This document shows positions 32,767 to 40,917 of a DNA stretch of 64,000 nt, in pieces. Every line of letters begins with the position of its first letter. The stretch's first letter is position 1. Source of the stretch: Hymenobacter properus. Its GTDB lineage: Bacteria; Bacteroidota; Bacteroidia; Cytophagales; Hymenobacteraceae. Under the pieces are notes generated by a model. The model was not told the origin of the DNA. It saw nothing but the letters and a program-made list of their open reading frames with translations, and searched no databases. The translations under genes and the position numbers were made by a program. The DNA lies in NCBI RefSeq assembly GCF_015694735.1, contig NZ_JADQDP010000003.1:248001-312000 (forward strand), in the 5' to 3' direction.

Positions 32767-33570
32767 ATGAAAAACCTTTTCTCTGCAATGCTACTGACTG
32801 GCCTCGCGGGCGCCGCTACCACCGCCCGGGCCCAGTCCACCGTTGAGTTCGGCCCGCGGCTTGGGCTAAACGTGTCGACCGTGAAGGAAAGCGGCACCCC
32901 CGACCCCGGCTCTGGATTCAGCCAGGAAACCAAGTCGATTGTGGGCGTGCAAGTAGGCGCCACCCTGAACGTGGGCATCAACGACAACTTCTCGTTCCAG
33001 CCGTCGCTGATTTACTCGCGCAAAGGCGCTGAATTCATCGGCAAGTCTGATTTCCCCTTCAACCCAGCCTACAAAACCAGCATCGAAGCCACGGCCACGC
33101 CCAAAATCGGCTACCTGGAACTGCCCCTGAACTTTGTGTACACCTTCGGCGGCCACGACGGCTTTCAGGTGTTTGCCGGGCCTTACGTGGCCATGGGCGT
33201 GAGCGGTGAGGGTTCGGCCAAGGCCACCATCAACACCAACGACCCCGACCTGCAGATGGCCTTGGGCGGCATGACCTCGTTTCCGGCCACCCTCAAAGTT
33301 GAATTCGGCGACAAGCAGAACGACAACGCCAATAACAACAACACCTCCACTAACCCCGGCACGCTCACGGCCACCATCACGGTGAAGCGCTTCGATGCCG
33401 GCCTCAACGCCGGCATTGGTTACCGCGTGGGGCCGTTTCAGGCACAGCTGGGCTACGGCCTGGGCCTCGTGAACTTTACCCCCAAGGACACCAACGGCAA
33501 CGACACCGGCGCCAAGAGCTACAACCGCGTGTTTCAACTGTCAGCCAACTACTTCTTTGGCGGCAAATAA
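32767..33570 (+). CDS. porin family outer-membrane beta-barrel protein (PF13568-like)
   Basis: 267 residues from the ATG at 32767, which opens the signal peptide MKNLFSAMLLTGLAGAATTA (cleaved at ARAQ). Mature start FGPRLGLNVSTV and the strands GVQVGATLNVGINDNFSFQP, YLELPLNFVYTFGGHDGFQV, DAGLNAGIGYRVGPFQAQLG give the usual eight-stranded Bacteroidota barrel; it ends in FQLSANYFFGGK. A 70-residue loop with Asn/Asp-rich NDNANNNNTSTN lies at the outside face. No ligand is known. A palindromic element follows. Confidence 0.85.
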   Translation: MKNLFSAMLLTGLAGAATTARAQSTVEFGPRLGLNVSTVKESGTPDPGSGFSQETKSIVGVQVGATLNVGINDNFSFQPSLIYSRKGAEFIGKSDFPFNPAYKTSIEATATPKIGYLELPLNFVYTFGGHDGFQVFAGPYVAMGVSGEGSAKATINTNDPDLQMALGGMTSFPATLKVEFGDKQNDNANNNNTSTNPGTLTATITVKRFDAGLNAGIGYRVGPFQAQLGYGLGLVNFTPKDTNGNDTGAKSYNRVFQLSANYFFGGK

Positions 33571-33591
33571 TGGTTGAGAGTCATTGAGGCG

Positions 33592-33682
33592 CTGTCATCC
33601 CAAGCAAAGCGAAGGACCTGATTACGTTGAAACGAGAGCCGTTTTAACGTAATCAGGTCCTTCGCTTTGCTTGGGATGACAG
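33592..33682. repeat. GTCAT palindrome family element, 37-base perfect arms
   Basis: Arms CTGTCATCCCAAGCAAAGCG... and the exact complement ending ...CTTTGCTTGGGATGACAG are 37 bases each with no mismatch and a 17-base loop. It lies between two convergent genes and could also end transcription of both. Confidence 0.9.
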
Positions 33683-33695
33683 ACTAATAGGCTAC

Positions 33696-34292
33696 TTAGG
33701 CGGCATTGGCGCTCTTCGTCACGCCGTTGCCCACGAGCACGGCTTCGGCTTGGGCCACGTGCCGCTGAATGTGCACCACCATAAACTCCAACTGGTCGGT
33801 GAGCCGAAACATGAGGAGCGGAAAAATGGCGTTCGGAATGCGGATGGCGTTGGCGTTTACCTGGCGGGCCAGCAGCACCAGGCGCAGCAGCTCGTCAATC
33901 TGGCGGCTGAATACCTCGGCCACCGTGCGCGGCAGCCGGGTGCCGGTGGGCGCGTAGCGCTGGGGCGACTCATACGTTTTGACGCTGACCGGCGCCCGCA
34001 TGGCCTCAATAAACCGCCGGCCGATGTAGCCCGACTTAGCAAACGGCGCCGGCTTGGAGCCGCGGGCCTGCGCCTTGGCAATGCGGGCCGCAATGCTGGG
34101 CAGGTAATAGCCGCCCACAATGTTGAGGTGCTCCAGGCACTGGCCGGCGCTCCAGCGGCTGGGGCTGGGGCGGCGGTTGAGCTCCTCGGCGCTCAAAGGA
34201 CGGAAACGCTGCTGCGCCACGACGCGCAACACCAGCAGGTCGTTGGTCAATTGGTCGAAGAAATCAGCGGTGGCGCGGACGGCAGCAGGCAT
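33696..34292 (-). CDS. DinB family protein (DinB_2-like)
   Basis: 198 residues from the ATG at 34290-34292; the frame extends to 34421 but the added residues lack family resemblance. The four-helix bundle metal site shows QCLEHLNIVGGYYLP (His), a middle helix FSRQIDELLRLVLLARQVNA and FMVVHIQRHVAQAEAVL near the C-terminus with the remaining His ligands. This is a second, unrelated DinB copy in the window (the other is at 19081). DinB proteins bind divalent metals and may act as thiol-dependent transferases; substrate unknown. Confidence 0.82.
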   Translation of the reverse strand: MPAAVRATADFFDQLTNDLLVLRVVAQQRFRPLSAEELNRRPSPSRWSAGQCLEHLNIVGGYYLPSIAARIAKAQARGSKPAPFAKSGYIGRRFIEAMRAPVSVKTYESPQRYAPTGTRLPRTVAEVFSRQIDELLRLVLLARQVNANAIRIPNAIFPLLMFRLTDQLEFMVVHIQRHVAQAEAVLVGNGVTKSANAA

Positions 34293-34397
34293 GGGCGCAG
34301 GAACTAACGAGCCGTAAACATACAATTTAGCAATCGATTCAGACCACTGGCGGCCGCAATACCTCTGCCTTCGCTTAGGCAATTGGCCGGCACTAGG

Positions 34398-34405
34398 TAT
34401 CTTGG
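34398..34405 (+). promoter_or_regulatory. -7-like element touching the start of the 34410 gene
   Basis: TATCTTGG, one mismatch to consensus, ends 4 bases before the ATG at 34410. Confidence 0.35.
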
Positions 34406-34409
34406 CTGC

Positions 34410-35387
34410 ATGGGAAAACACCGTTTCTTACTTCAGAGTGCCGTGGCGGCGCTATTGGCGGCCCCTGTGGCCGACGCCGTGGCCCAGGCCGTGCCCAACC
34501 CCGGCGAGCGGGTGGAGAGCCTTGTCACCTTCGGCGCGCAGTCGGACAAGCAGTGGGGCGATGATGATTTCAGCCAGACTTTCTTCTTTTTGGTGCCGGA
34601 AAACCAGCGCACTCCTGTCTACATCCGCGTGTGGGACCCCGACTGCGGGGGCAAGAACGACGACCTGAAAGGCCCCGCCAACACCACGACTTCGTTTAGC
34701 CTGTACGGTGGTGCGGGCACTTTCAGCGGCCCCCAGGCCCGCGAACCGCGCCCCACCAACCCCGTGCCGCCGGGCCGCCTGCTCAAAACCGTCACTTTCG
34801 GCGCCGATGCCAAGTACGACGGCAAGTGGTACACCTTTGGCCCTCTCAACCCGCTGGAGGGCGAAAAGGTAGACGAGTTCAAAGGGCACGTTTTCAAGCT
34901 GGTGGCGCGCGGCCTGAGCGGCAACGACGGCAACCTGTACCGCTACTTTTTTAGCACCAGCCCCACCGCCAACGTGTCGGTAGAAGGCGGTAATGCTTTC
35001 ACTTACGAGTACTGCTTCCGCCTGCCGGCCACGGCCAGCAAAACCACCGTGCACCTCTACCCTTTCGTGAATGACAAGGTGGTGAGCATCAAGCAAAGCA
35101 ACTACGACGTGGACAACGCCGCCACGCTCAACGTGTTCAGCATTGCCAAAAACGGCCAGCCCGGCGCCATGAGCGGCGACGGCGTTTGGACCAGTAGCAC
35201 CCTGCCCATTGCCGACAAAGAGCACGGCCTCAGTCTCGATTTCCGCCTGACGTCGACCAAGCCCGCGCCCAACGACATGGTAATGTATGTGACCGACCAG
35301 TACGACACCGCCCTGCCCTTCTTCGCCATTCCGCTAGGAGGTCCCCCTCGCTATCAATACGATATCAAAGTGAAGGTGCATCGGTAG
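34410..35387 (+). CDS. hypothetical secreted beta-rich protein
   Basis: 325 residues from the ATG at 34410 with a signal peptide (MGKHRFLLQSAVAALLAAPV, cleavage near AVAQA). The mature protein opens with VTFGAQSDKQWGDDDFSQTF, FFLVPENQRTPVYIRVWDPD, then WYTFGPLNPLEGEKVDEFKG, a pattern I believe is shared by other uncharacterised Bacteroidota secreted proteins. It appears to be two beta-sandwich domains. There is no sorting domain, so it should be periplasmic. The sole Cys residues are in DPDCGG and YEYCFRL. Function unknown; an imperfect purine/pyrimidine palindrome follows its stop. Confidence 0.7.
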   Translation: MGKHRFLLQSAVAALLAAPVADAVAQAVPNPGERVESLVTFGAQSDKQWGDDDFSQTFFFLVPENQRTPVYIRVWDPDCGGKNDDLKGPANTTTSFSLYGGAGTFSGPQAREPRPTNPVPPGRLLKTVTFGADAKYDGKWYTFGPLNPLEGEKVDEFKGHVFKLVARGLSGNDGNLYRYFFSTSPTANVSVEGGNAFTYEYCFRLPATASKTTVHLYPFVNDKVVSIKQSNYDVDNAATLNVFSIAKNGQPGAMSGDGVWTSSTLPIADKEHGLSLDFRLTSTKPAPNDMVMYVTDQYDTALPFFAIPLGGPPRYQYDIKVKVHR

Positions 35388-35524
35388 AGAGGGAGATGGC
35401 AAGAGGGGAAGAAGGTGAGGTTAAAAAATGGGAGGTGGGTGTTTTGCCTGTTAATACAAGCAGAACTCCTACCTCCCATTTTCCCATCTTCCCCTCTTCC
35501 CTTCTCCCTATTTCCCCCTCTCCC
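35388..35524. repeat. purine/pyrimidine-rich imperfect palindrome
   Basis: A purine-rich arm (about 35388-35440, with GAGGGAGATGGCAAGAGGGG) and a pyrimidine-rich arm (about 35468-35524, with CATCTTCCCCTCTTCCC) are approximately complementary, joined by a loop with TTGCCTGTTAATACAAGC. It occupies the whole gap between two convergent genes, ends at the stop codon of the next gene, and may end transcription. Confidence 0.6.
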
Positions 35525-36754
35525 CTACTCGTCCTTTTCGCCGTCGCGGCCGGCGTTGCGGCGGGGCGAGCCGTGGTCGGCGTCGTTGGCATCGCCGGAG
35601 CGGTTTTCTTGCCGGGCCTCCTGGCCGTAGTTCTGGGCGCGGTCTTCGTGGCGCTGCTCGCCCTGGGCGGGCGAGCCGGTGCGGCTGCCGGGCTGGCTGT
35701 CGTCGTAGGCGTCGTTGTAGGAGCCGCCGCGCGAGCCAATGCCCTGGCTGGCGTCGCCTTTGTTAGCCTCGGGGTTTTGGGCGTAGCCGTTGCGGTCGTC
35801 GCCGGTGGCAAAATTGGGCGTTTCGCGGAGCTGCTCACGGCCCCGGTCGCCGTAGCCCTGGCTGCTGGCGGGGCGGTGGCCACCGATTTCGGGGTCGGCG
35901 GGCGCGGAACCAGCGGAGGGGGCCACCTGCTGCTTATCGGCTGGCGCGCCGGGCGTGGGCATGTAGTTTTCGGTTTGGTTGCGTTGGTCGGGCTGCACGG
36001 TGGCACCTGCTTGAGGCGCAGCGGTGGCGGTGCTCTGCCCCCGTAGCGAGGTGGTGCCGTAGTTGTCGGCGTAGCCGCTGTCGTTGCCCTGGGGCGAGCC
36101 GTTGTCGTTGGGCAGGGTTCGGCCCGCGCCAAAATTTTGGTTCACCGGAGTACCGGTTTCGAAGCCATATTGGGTGCGTGAGTCGGGCCGCTCGTCGCGG
36201 CCGTCGTAGGCGCGGTAGGCGTTGTCCTGCGGGCCGGGGGCGCCGGGGCCGCCGTAGTACCGGTCTTCGGCAGTGTTGTGGGGCTCGTAGTCGGCCAGTC
36301 GGTTTTGGTTGCCGAAACCGCCGTGGGTGGTGCCGCCCAAGTCCTGCGCGCCAAATTCGCCGCGGCTGGCGTCGCTGTCCTGGTTGTCGCGGCGGGCCTG
36401 GTCGTGGTAGCTGCCCTGGGTGCTGTTGCTGAAATTGCCGCCGTAGGCACCTTCCGGGGCTACGTCGGCCGGGTCGGCTTCTTTGTTTTCCTGCGTTTGG
36501 GGGTTGGCCTCGACGGCGCCCTTGCCCATGCTGGTTTCCGACGCGGCCAACGACTCGCTCGACGCCGGAGCGGCGGGGCTGCTCACGTCGGGCGTGGCCG
36601 TAGCACCACCTTGCTGCTGGGGCGGCCCGCCGGGCAACCCTACCCCGGCGCCCGGGGCGGTGTGCTGCGTGGCCGTGTTGCCCACCGGTCCGTCGATGCG
36701 GTTGCCGGCGATGTCGTTGGGCTCGGTGTTCAGGTTCAGTTGCTCGTTGTCCAT
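35525..36754 (-). CDS. intrinsically disordered hypothetical protein
   Basis: 409 residues with no signal peptide, membrane segment or recognisable domain. Composition is dominated by Gly, Asn, Gln, Asp, Arg, Pro, Ala and Thr, with repeated NYG/YG/QNR motifs (SYHDQARRDNQDSD, GGFGNQNRLADYEP, AEDRYYGGPGAPGP). Cys is absent. It should stay unfolded and soluble, resembling stress- or desiccation-related proteins or a phase-separating scaffold, but none of this is shown by the sequence. The codon use fits the genome and the frame is uninterrupted, which argues for a real gene. It ends beside the palindrome at 35388. Confidence 0.65.
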   Translation of the reverse strand: MDNEQLNLNTEPNDIAGNRIDGPVGNTATQHTAPGAGVGLPGGPPQQQGGATATPDVSSPAAPASSESLAASETSMGKGAVEANPQTQENKEADPADVAPEGAYGGNFSNSTQGSYHDQARRDNQDSDASRGEFGAQDLGGTTHGGFGNQNRLADYEPHNTAEDRYYGGPGAPGPQDNAYRAYDGRDERPDSRTQYGFETGTPVNQNFGAGRTLPNDNGSPQGNDSGYADNYGTTSLRGQSTATAAPQAGATVQPDQRNQTENYMPTPGAPADKQQVAPSAGSAPADPEIGGHRPASSQGYGDRGREQLRETPNFATGDDRNGYAQNPEANKGDASQGIGSRGGSYNDAYDDSQPGSRTGSPAQGEQRHEDRAQNYGQEARQENRSGDANDADHGSPRRNAGRDGEKDE

Positions 36755-36884
36755 GGGTGGCGCGGGGGCGGAAAGCGTGAGAAATAAACTCCTCGTCTAT
36801 ACGCGCCGGTTAGTTGGTTGTTTTCGGCGGTCCGGCGCCGGCTCGCATTTCGGGCGGCGCAGCTTTGGTTCATTACGCCCATTT

Positions 36885-36892
36885 TACCTTTG
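36885..36892 (+). promoter_or_regulatory. -7 element of cspA-like gene
   Basis: TACCTTTG, exact consensus, with TTTG at 36864-36867 (17-base gap, slightly short). The 65-base leader would suit cold-responsive control, but I see no clear cold-box. Confidence 0.55.
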
Positions 36893-36957
36893 CCCGGCCT
36901 GAGCCTTGTCTCGGCACCGGCTTTTATTCCCGGTCATTCACTTTTATCCCTACGCAC

Positions 36958-37152
36958 ATGCTTACCGGCACCGTCAAATTCTTCAACGACACCAAAGGCT
37001 TCGGCTTCATCATTGCCGACGATAACCAGGAGGAAATCTTTGTTCACCAAACCGGCCTCATCCACGAAATTCAGGAGGGCGACCGGGTGCAGTTCGACAT
37101 CAAAGCCGGCAAGAAAGGTCCCAACGCGGTGCAAGTCACGCGCATTCAATAG
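36958..37152 (+). CDS. cold shock protein (CspA family)
   Basis: 64 residues from the ATG at 36958. A single cold-shock domain with RNP1 as TKGFGFI and RNP2 as EIFVHQT, standard length for the Bacteroidota CspA type; the usual FF after VK is kept (TVKFFNDTKG). It binds single-stranded RNA or DNA and acts as an RNA chaperone. A longer upstream frame (from 36814) is the leader, not coding. It has a strong terminator 85 bases after the stop, shared with the convergent gldH gene. Confidence 0.93.
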   Translation: MLTGTVKFFNDTKGFGFIIADDNQEEIFVHQTGLIHEIQEGDRVQFDIKAGKKGPNAVQVTRIQ

Positions 37153-37235
37153 CGTAGGAGCAAGCCCAATTCCGGTCATGTTGAACACAGCCAACATGGC
37201 CTTTAAACACGCGTCGTCTTAGCTTCATCGGCCAC

Positions 37236-37275
37236 CAAAAAGCCGGCCCCGCATTGCGCGGGGCCGGCTTTTTGG
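37236..37275. terminator. bidirectional terminator between cspA-like gene and gldH
   Basis: Stem AAAAGCCGGCCCCGC / GCGGGGCCGGCTTTT with flanking A and T runs on both sides. Confidence 0.85.
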
Positions 37276-37291
37276 TTTGCTCTTTTAGGCC

Positions 37292-37783
37292 TTACTTCTT
37301 CTCTGTGTGCTTTTCCACGCGCACGCCCATGGCCATGAGGCCCGGCAGCTGGTCTTGGCGCATGTACTGCTCCAGCGTGAGCGTGTACTGGCCCGCCTTG
37401 GAGAAATGCCGCTTGGGCAGGGCCAGAAACTGGATGTCGTAGATGTCGCCGGTGCCGCTGCCTTTGGGCTCGCCGGTTTTGGGGTCCATCAGCAGCATCT
37501 GGTGCAGGCCGGGCTGGCCCACCGGGCCGCCGGGGCCGGTGAGGGTGTGCTTCACATAAAGGTTGTAATACCTATACACGGAGGCGTAGCGCACGTTGAA
37601 ATGCACATCGTACACGGCTGTCGTGTCCTCAATAGTGAAGGAGAACGACGGCTTCTGCTGCACGTCCCAGGAGTTGTTGGCAAAGTCGATGTTCTGCTCG
37701 AACACCCGGTTGGGGTCGCAGGCCGAAAGTACGCAGAGCAGCACGGCCACCACGGCCGCCCGGAAAGCAAAACGCTGATTCAT
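37292..37783 (-). CDS. gldH: gliding motility lipoprotein GldH
   Basis: 163 residues from the ATG at 37781-37783. Lipoprotein signal MNQRFAFRAAVVAVLLCVLS followed by the lipobox Cys in LSAC, then DPNRVFEQNIDFANNSWDVQ and HFNVRYASVYRYYNLYVKHT, which are GldH landmarks, and YDIQFLALPKRHFSKAGQYT near the end. GldH is an essential accessory of gliding and T9SS surface transport in Flavobacterium. The gene follows ricT by 40 bases on the same strand, the arrangement usual in Bacteroidota, and they are likely co-transcribed. A longer frame (to 38134) overlaps ricT and is not real. Confidence 0.88.
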   Translation of the reverse strand: MNQRFAFRAAVVAVLLCVLSACDPNRVFEQNIDFANNSWDVQQKPSFSFTIEDTTAVYDVHFNVRYASVYRYYNLYVKHTLTGPGGPVGQPGLHQMLLMDPKTGEPKGSGTGDIYDIQFLALPKRHFSKAGQYTLTLEQYMRQDQLPGLMAMGVRVEKHTEKK

Positions 37784-37823
37784 AAAGGGAGTTGGCATTC
37801 GAAAAAACAACACGGCCGCGGGC

Positions 37824-39587
37824 CTAAGCGCCGGCCGGCGCCGGAGCGGAGGTCGCACCGCCTTCGCCGGCCGGGCCCCGGCCACCGCGCCGGTTACGGC
37901 CACCGCGCCCCTCGCGGCGTTCGCCACTGCCTTCGCCACGCGGCTCGCTGCCTTCGCGGCGGGGCCGGGGCTCGCCGCCTTCGGCGTTGGGCCGACGGTT
38001 GCGGCCGCCTTCGGGGCGCGGGGTGGCGCCGGTGGGAGCGGCCCCGTCCTTGGCGTCGGCAGGGCGTTGCGAGTCGCTCCGGCCGCGGCCGCCGCGGCGG
38101 TTGAGCGGACGAGCGGCGGCGCCGCGGCGGCCACGCTGCTCGGGCGTATCGCCCAAAGCGGGCACGGGGTTATCGGGGTCGCCGGGGCCGGGGCTGGTCA
38201 TTTGCTCGGGCGGGCGGGGGCCGCCGGGCGCGACACCAGCCGGGCGGCGGCCGTCGCGGCCCGGCCGGCCTTCGCGGCCTTCCCGGGGCGGGCGGCCTTC
38301 GCGCGGCTCACGGCCTTCGCGGGGCTGTTCTGTGCCAGCTTCTTGCGCAGCGCGGGGCTCCCGCTCGGGGCGGGGGGCACGGGGTTCGCGCGGCTCGCGG
38401 CCTTCGCGTGGCGCTTTGGCTTCGGCAGCTTCGCCGGAGCCAGCGGCTTCTTTGTCGCCTTTGCCTTTTTTGCGCTTGCTGCGCTTGCTGCTGGTCTTGA
38501 TTTTGTCGTCGAGGCGGTCGAGCGAGCCCTCCACAATGGCCGACACTTCGGGTGCGGGGGCTTCTTCGCGCGGGGGCAGCAGGCTCTCGATGACTTCGCC
38601 GCGCTTGTTCATGTCCAGCAGCTCGCGCACGCGGGCCGTGTCCAGCATCACCCAGTTGTTGTCGCCCTTGAAGGCAAACCACATGCGGCGGCGGAAGATG
38701 TCCGTTTTCTGCAGAAAGGCCTCGCCCTTGCTGGTTTTGAGCGGGCGCTGCACCTGCGGGATGTCCTTCAGCGCGTCGAGGTAGGCGTCCAGCTCGTAGT
38801 TGAGGCAGCACTTGAGACGGCCGCACTGGCCGGCCAGCTTCTGGGGGTTGAGGCTGAGGTTCTGGTAGCGGGCGGCGGTAGTACTCACCGTTTTAAAGTC
38901 GGTGAGCCAGGTGGAGCAGCACAGCTCGCGCCCGCAGATGCCGAGGCCGCCGATGCGGCCGGCTTCCTGGCGCAGCGAAATCTGGCGCATCTCCACGCGC
39001 ACCCGAAACTCGTCGGCCAGGCGGCGGATGAGCTCGCGGAAATCCACCCGGTCTTCGGCCGAGTAGTAGAACAGGGCGCGGGTGCGGTCGGCCTGGTACT
39101 CCACGTCGCTGAGCTTCATGCGCAGGCGCAGCTCGCTCACCACGGCGCGGGCCCGGAACATGGTGCCGGTTTCGAGGTCGCGCACGGCCTGCCACCGCTC
39201 TTCGTCGTCGGGGGTGGCAATGCGCAGGATGCTGCGGATTTCCTTCGAGTCGGTGGGCACTTTCTTTTTGCGCATCTGCAGGCGCACCAGTTCGCCTTTG
39301 AGCGACACGTGGCCGAGGTGCCAGCCCGAGCCGGCGGCGTCTACCACCACGGCGTCGCCCGTCACGAGGGGCAGGCGCTGGTCGTTGCGCATAAACTCTT
39401 TGCGGCCGCCCTTGAAGCGGACTTCGACAATGTCAAACCCGGCAAATGAGTCGGGCACCTCCACATCCTGGAGCCAATCAAACACATTGAGGCGGGTGCA
39501 GCCGGAGCTACAGCCCCCTTTGGAGCCGCAGCCGCCTACTTTGGTGGTGCCGCAGCCCCCACCGGTGGAACAAGTTGAACAAGCCAT
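37824..39587 (-). CDS. ricT: RicT-like PSP1-domain protein with long Arg/Gly/Pro/Glu-rich tail
   Basis: 587 residues. The N-terminus MACSTCSTGGGCGTTKVGG is cysteine-rich, as in many Bacteroidota homologues. Residues about 30-330 are the PSP1 (YaaT/RicT) domain: VEVRFKGGRKEFMRND, RKKKVPTDSKEI, EYQADRTRALFYYSAEDRVD, GGLGICGRELCCSTWLTDF with conserved Cys, and GRLKCCLNYELDAYLDA. In Bacillus RicT joins RicAF to bind Fe-S and assist RNase Y processing; in Bacteroidota the job is less clear. The last about 240 residues are unusual: repeats of REGREPRE, PPREGREGRPGRDG and RGGRGRSD, likely an RNA-binding disordered tail. It leads the ricT-gldH pair. Confidence 0.88.
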   Translation of the reverse strand: MACSTCSTGGGCGTTKVGGCGSKGGCSSGCTRLNVFDWLQDVEVPDSFAGFDIVEVRFKGGRKEFMRNDQRLPLVTGDAVVVDAAGSGWHLGHVSLKGELVRLQMRKKKVPTDSKEIRSILRIATPDDEERWQAVRDLETGTMFRARAVVSELRLRMKLSDVEYQADRTRALFYYSAEDRVDFRELIRRLADEFRVRVEMRQISLRQEAGRIGGLGICGRELCCSTWLTDFKTVSTTAARYQNLSLNPQKLAGQCGRLKCCLNYELDAYLDALKDIPQVQRPLKTSKGEAFLQKTDIFRRRMWFAFKGDNNWVMLDTARVRELLDMNKRGEVIESLLPPREEAPAPEVSAIVEGSLDRLDDKIKTSSKRSKRKKGKGDKEAAGSGEAAEAKAPREGREPREPRAPRPEREPRAAQEAGTEQPREGREPREGRPPREGREGRPGRDGRRPAGVAPGGPRPPEQMTSPGPGDPDNPVPALGDTPEQRGRRGAAARPLNRRGGRGRSDSQRPADAKDGAAPTGATPRPEGGRNRRPNAEGGEPRPRREGSEPRGEGSGERREGRGGRNRRGGRGPAGEGGATSAPAPAGA

Positions 39588-39973
39588 CTGGCTGAGAATA
39601 TATAGTTGAGGGAAAACGGCGTCAGCGCCCGGTTTTCCACGAAAATTCGGTTACTAGCAAAGATACGCAATTAGTAGAGGGCGTTTTTGGCGGGCCATGT
39701 AGAAGGGGTAATTCGCTTGCGCAACACGCTTCGCGCCTTAAGCACTGCGGTGGGTACTCAACGTGTATAATTATTACAATAGTTTATTAAACTGGCACTT
39801 ACAAAATTTTGTCATTTATTTCAATAAAAATCAATGATATGTGGGCCTATTACTTCAAATCGGCATTTTGGTTAAATTATTTTCAACCTTCACAATAATT
39901 GATGATGCAATTCGCAATTGCAGCTCTATATATTCGCCCATCCTTCACCAAACCTTCATACCACAAAAACCCT
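39588..39973. other. intergenic region with divergent promoters
   Basis: AT-rich, no gene. The ricT promoter box is at 39658-39665 (listed separately). The right half (39760-39960) is very AT-rich, probably with the promoter of the 39974 lipoprotein; I cannot place it. Confidence 0.45.
39658..39665 (-). promoter_or_regulatory. -7 element of ricT-gldH
   Basis: Reverse strand TATCTTTG, exact consensus, about 70 bases upstream of the ricT start. Confidence 0.6.
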
Positions 39974-40783
39974 ATGAACAAATTCAAACTTCTGCCCCTG
40001 ATTGCGCTGGCCGGCGCGGCTCTATCCGCCACATCGTGCAGCAAAAAAGAAGAAGCGACCGTGGCTACCCCCGCAGCCGTTTCGCAAGAGGTCAAGGCCC
40101 AAATCCAAGCCCTGGGCTTTGGCACGCAAGACGTGAAAGCCGTGGACGGCGGCTACGTGGTGGAGGGCGACATGCTCCTCACCAATGAGCTGCTCGCCAG
40201 TGCCCCCGGCTACTCTACCCTGCGCGTGGGCGACGTGGAGCAGTACCGTACCACCAACCTGGTGGGCAACCTGCCGCGCGTCATCACCGTGAGCATCAGC
40301 AGCTCGTTCAACTCCTATTACGTGCAGGCCATCGATGAAGCCATCCGTCGCTACAACGCGGAAGGGTTGCGCATCACCTTCCGCCGGGTGTCTTCGGGGG
40401 CTGAAATGCCCGTGAAGTATTCGTCTAACCTCGGCCCGGGCGTGCTAGGCCAGTCGGGCGGCTTCCCCAGCGGCGGCAACCCTGCACCTGGCTTTACGCT
40501 GGTCCCCAACGTGATTAACAGCTCGAACGTGAACTACATCGCCACCATCATGGCGCACGAGATGGGCCACTGCGTGGGCATGCGCCACACCGATTACTAC
40601 AACCGCGCCTATAGCTGCGGCGGCAGCGCCTCCAACGAAGGCGCCAGCACGGTGGGTGCCATCCTCATCCCCGGCACGCCCTCCACGGCCGAGCCGAACT
40701 CCTGGATGCTGGCTTGCGTGGGCAATGGCGTAAACCGGCCCTTCACCACCAACGACCGCACCGCTCTAAATTACATCTACTAG
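39974..40783 (+). CDS. M57-like zinc metalloprotease lipoprotein
   Basis: 269 residues from the ATG at 39974. Lipoprotein signal MNKFKLLPLIALAGAALSAT followed by Cys at residue 22 (SATSC). The protease motif IMAHEMGHCVGMRHTDYYNR has zinc ligands H195, H199 and H205, an HExxHxxGxxH layout like the M57 (dual-action HEIGH) family; PRVITVSISSSFNSYYVQAI precedes it. The region 60-100 forms a small N-terminal domain with VEGDMLLT. It would be tethered to a membrane and act outside the cytoplasm. Stand-alone gene with a strong terminator. Confidence 0.85.
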   Translation: MNKFKLLPLIALAGAALSATSCSKKEEATVATPAAVSQEVKAQIQALGFGTQDVKAVDGGYVVEGDMLLTNELLASAPGYSTLRVGDVEQYRTTNLVGNLPRVITVSISSSFNSYYVQAIDEAIRRYNAEGLRITFRRVSSGAEMPVKYSSNLGPGVLGQSGGFPSGGNPAPGFTLVPNVINSSNVNYIATIMAHEMGHCVGMRHTDYYNRAYSCGGSASNEGASTVGAILIPGTPSTAEPNSWMLACVGNGVNRPFTTNDRTALNYIY

Positions 40784-40801
40784 CTTCGGTTAGTAAGTGG
40801 C

Positions 40802-40838
40802 AAAAAGCCCCGGCTCGCATGAGCCGGGGCTTTTTGTT
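40802..40838 (+). terminator. terminator of the M57-like gene
   Basis: Perfect stem AAAAAGCCCCGGCTC / GAGCCGGGGCTTTTT, 18 bases past the stop; functions in either direction. Confidence 0.85.
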
Positions 40839-40867
40839 TGGCTTATTTTCCAGGAGGCGAGGCCCGT

Positions 40868-40916
40868 CTGTCATCCGAAGCATTCAGCGCATCAAGCGAA
40901 ATGCTCCGGATGACAG
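40868..40916. repeat. short GTCAT palindrome family element
   Basis: CTGTCATCCG...AGCATT and AATGCT..CGGATGACAG pair around a short loop. It is placed between a + terminator and the 3' end of the subtilase gene, and lies where that gene's terminator should be. Confidence 0.8.
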
Positions 40917-40917
40917 C

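Noticed and set aside
37784..38134. N-terminal extension of gldH into ricT
   Set aside because: Ala/Pro-rich sequence is the alternate frame of the ricT tail; the ATG at 37783 opens a proper lipoprotein signal.
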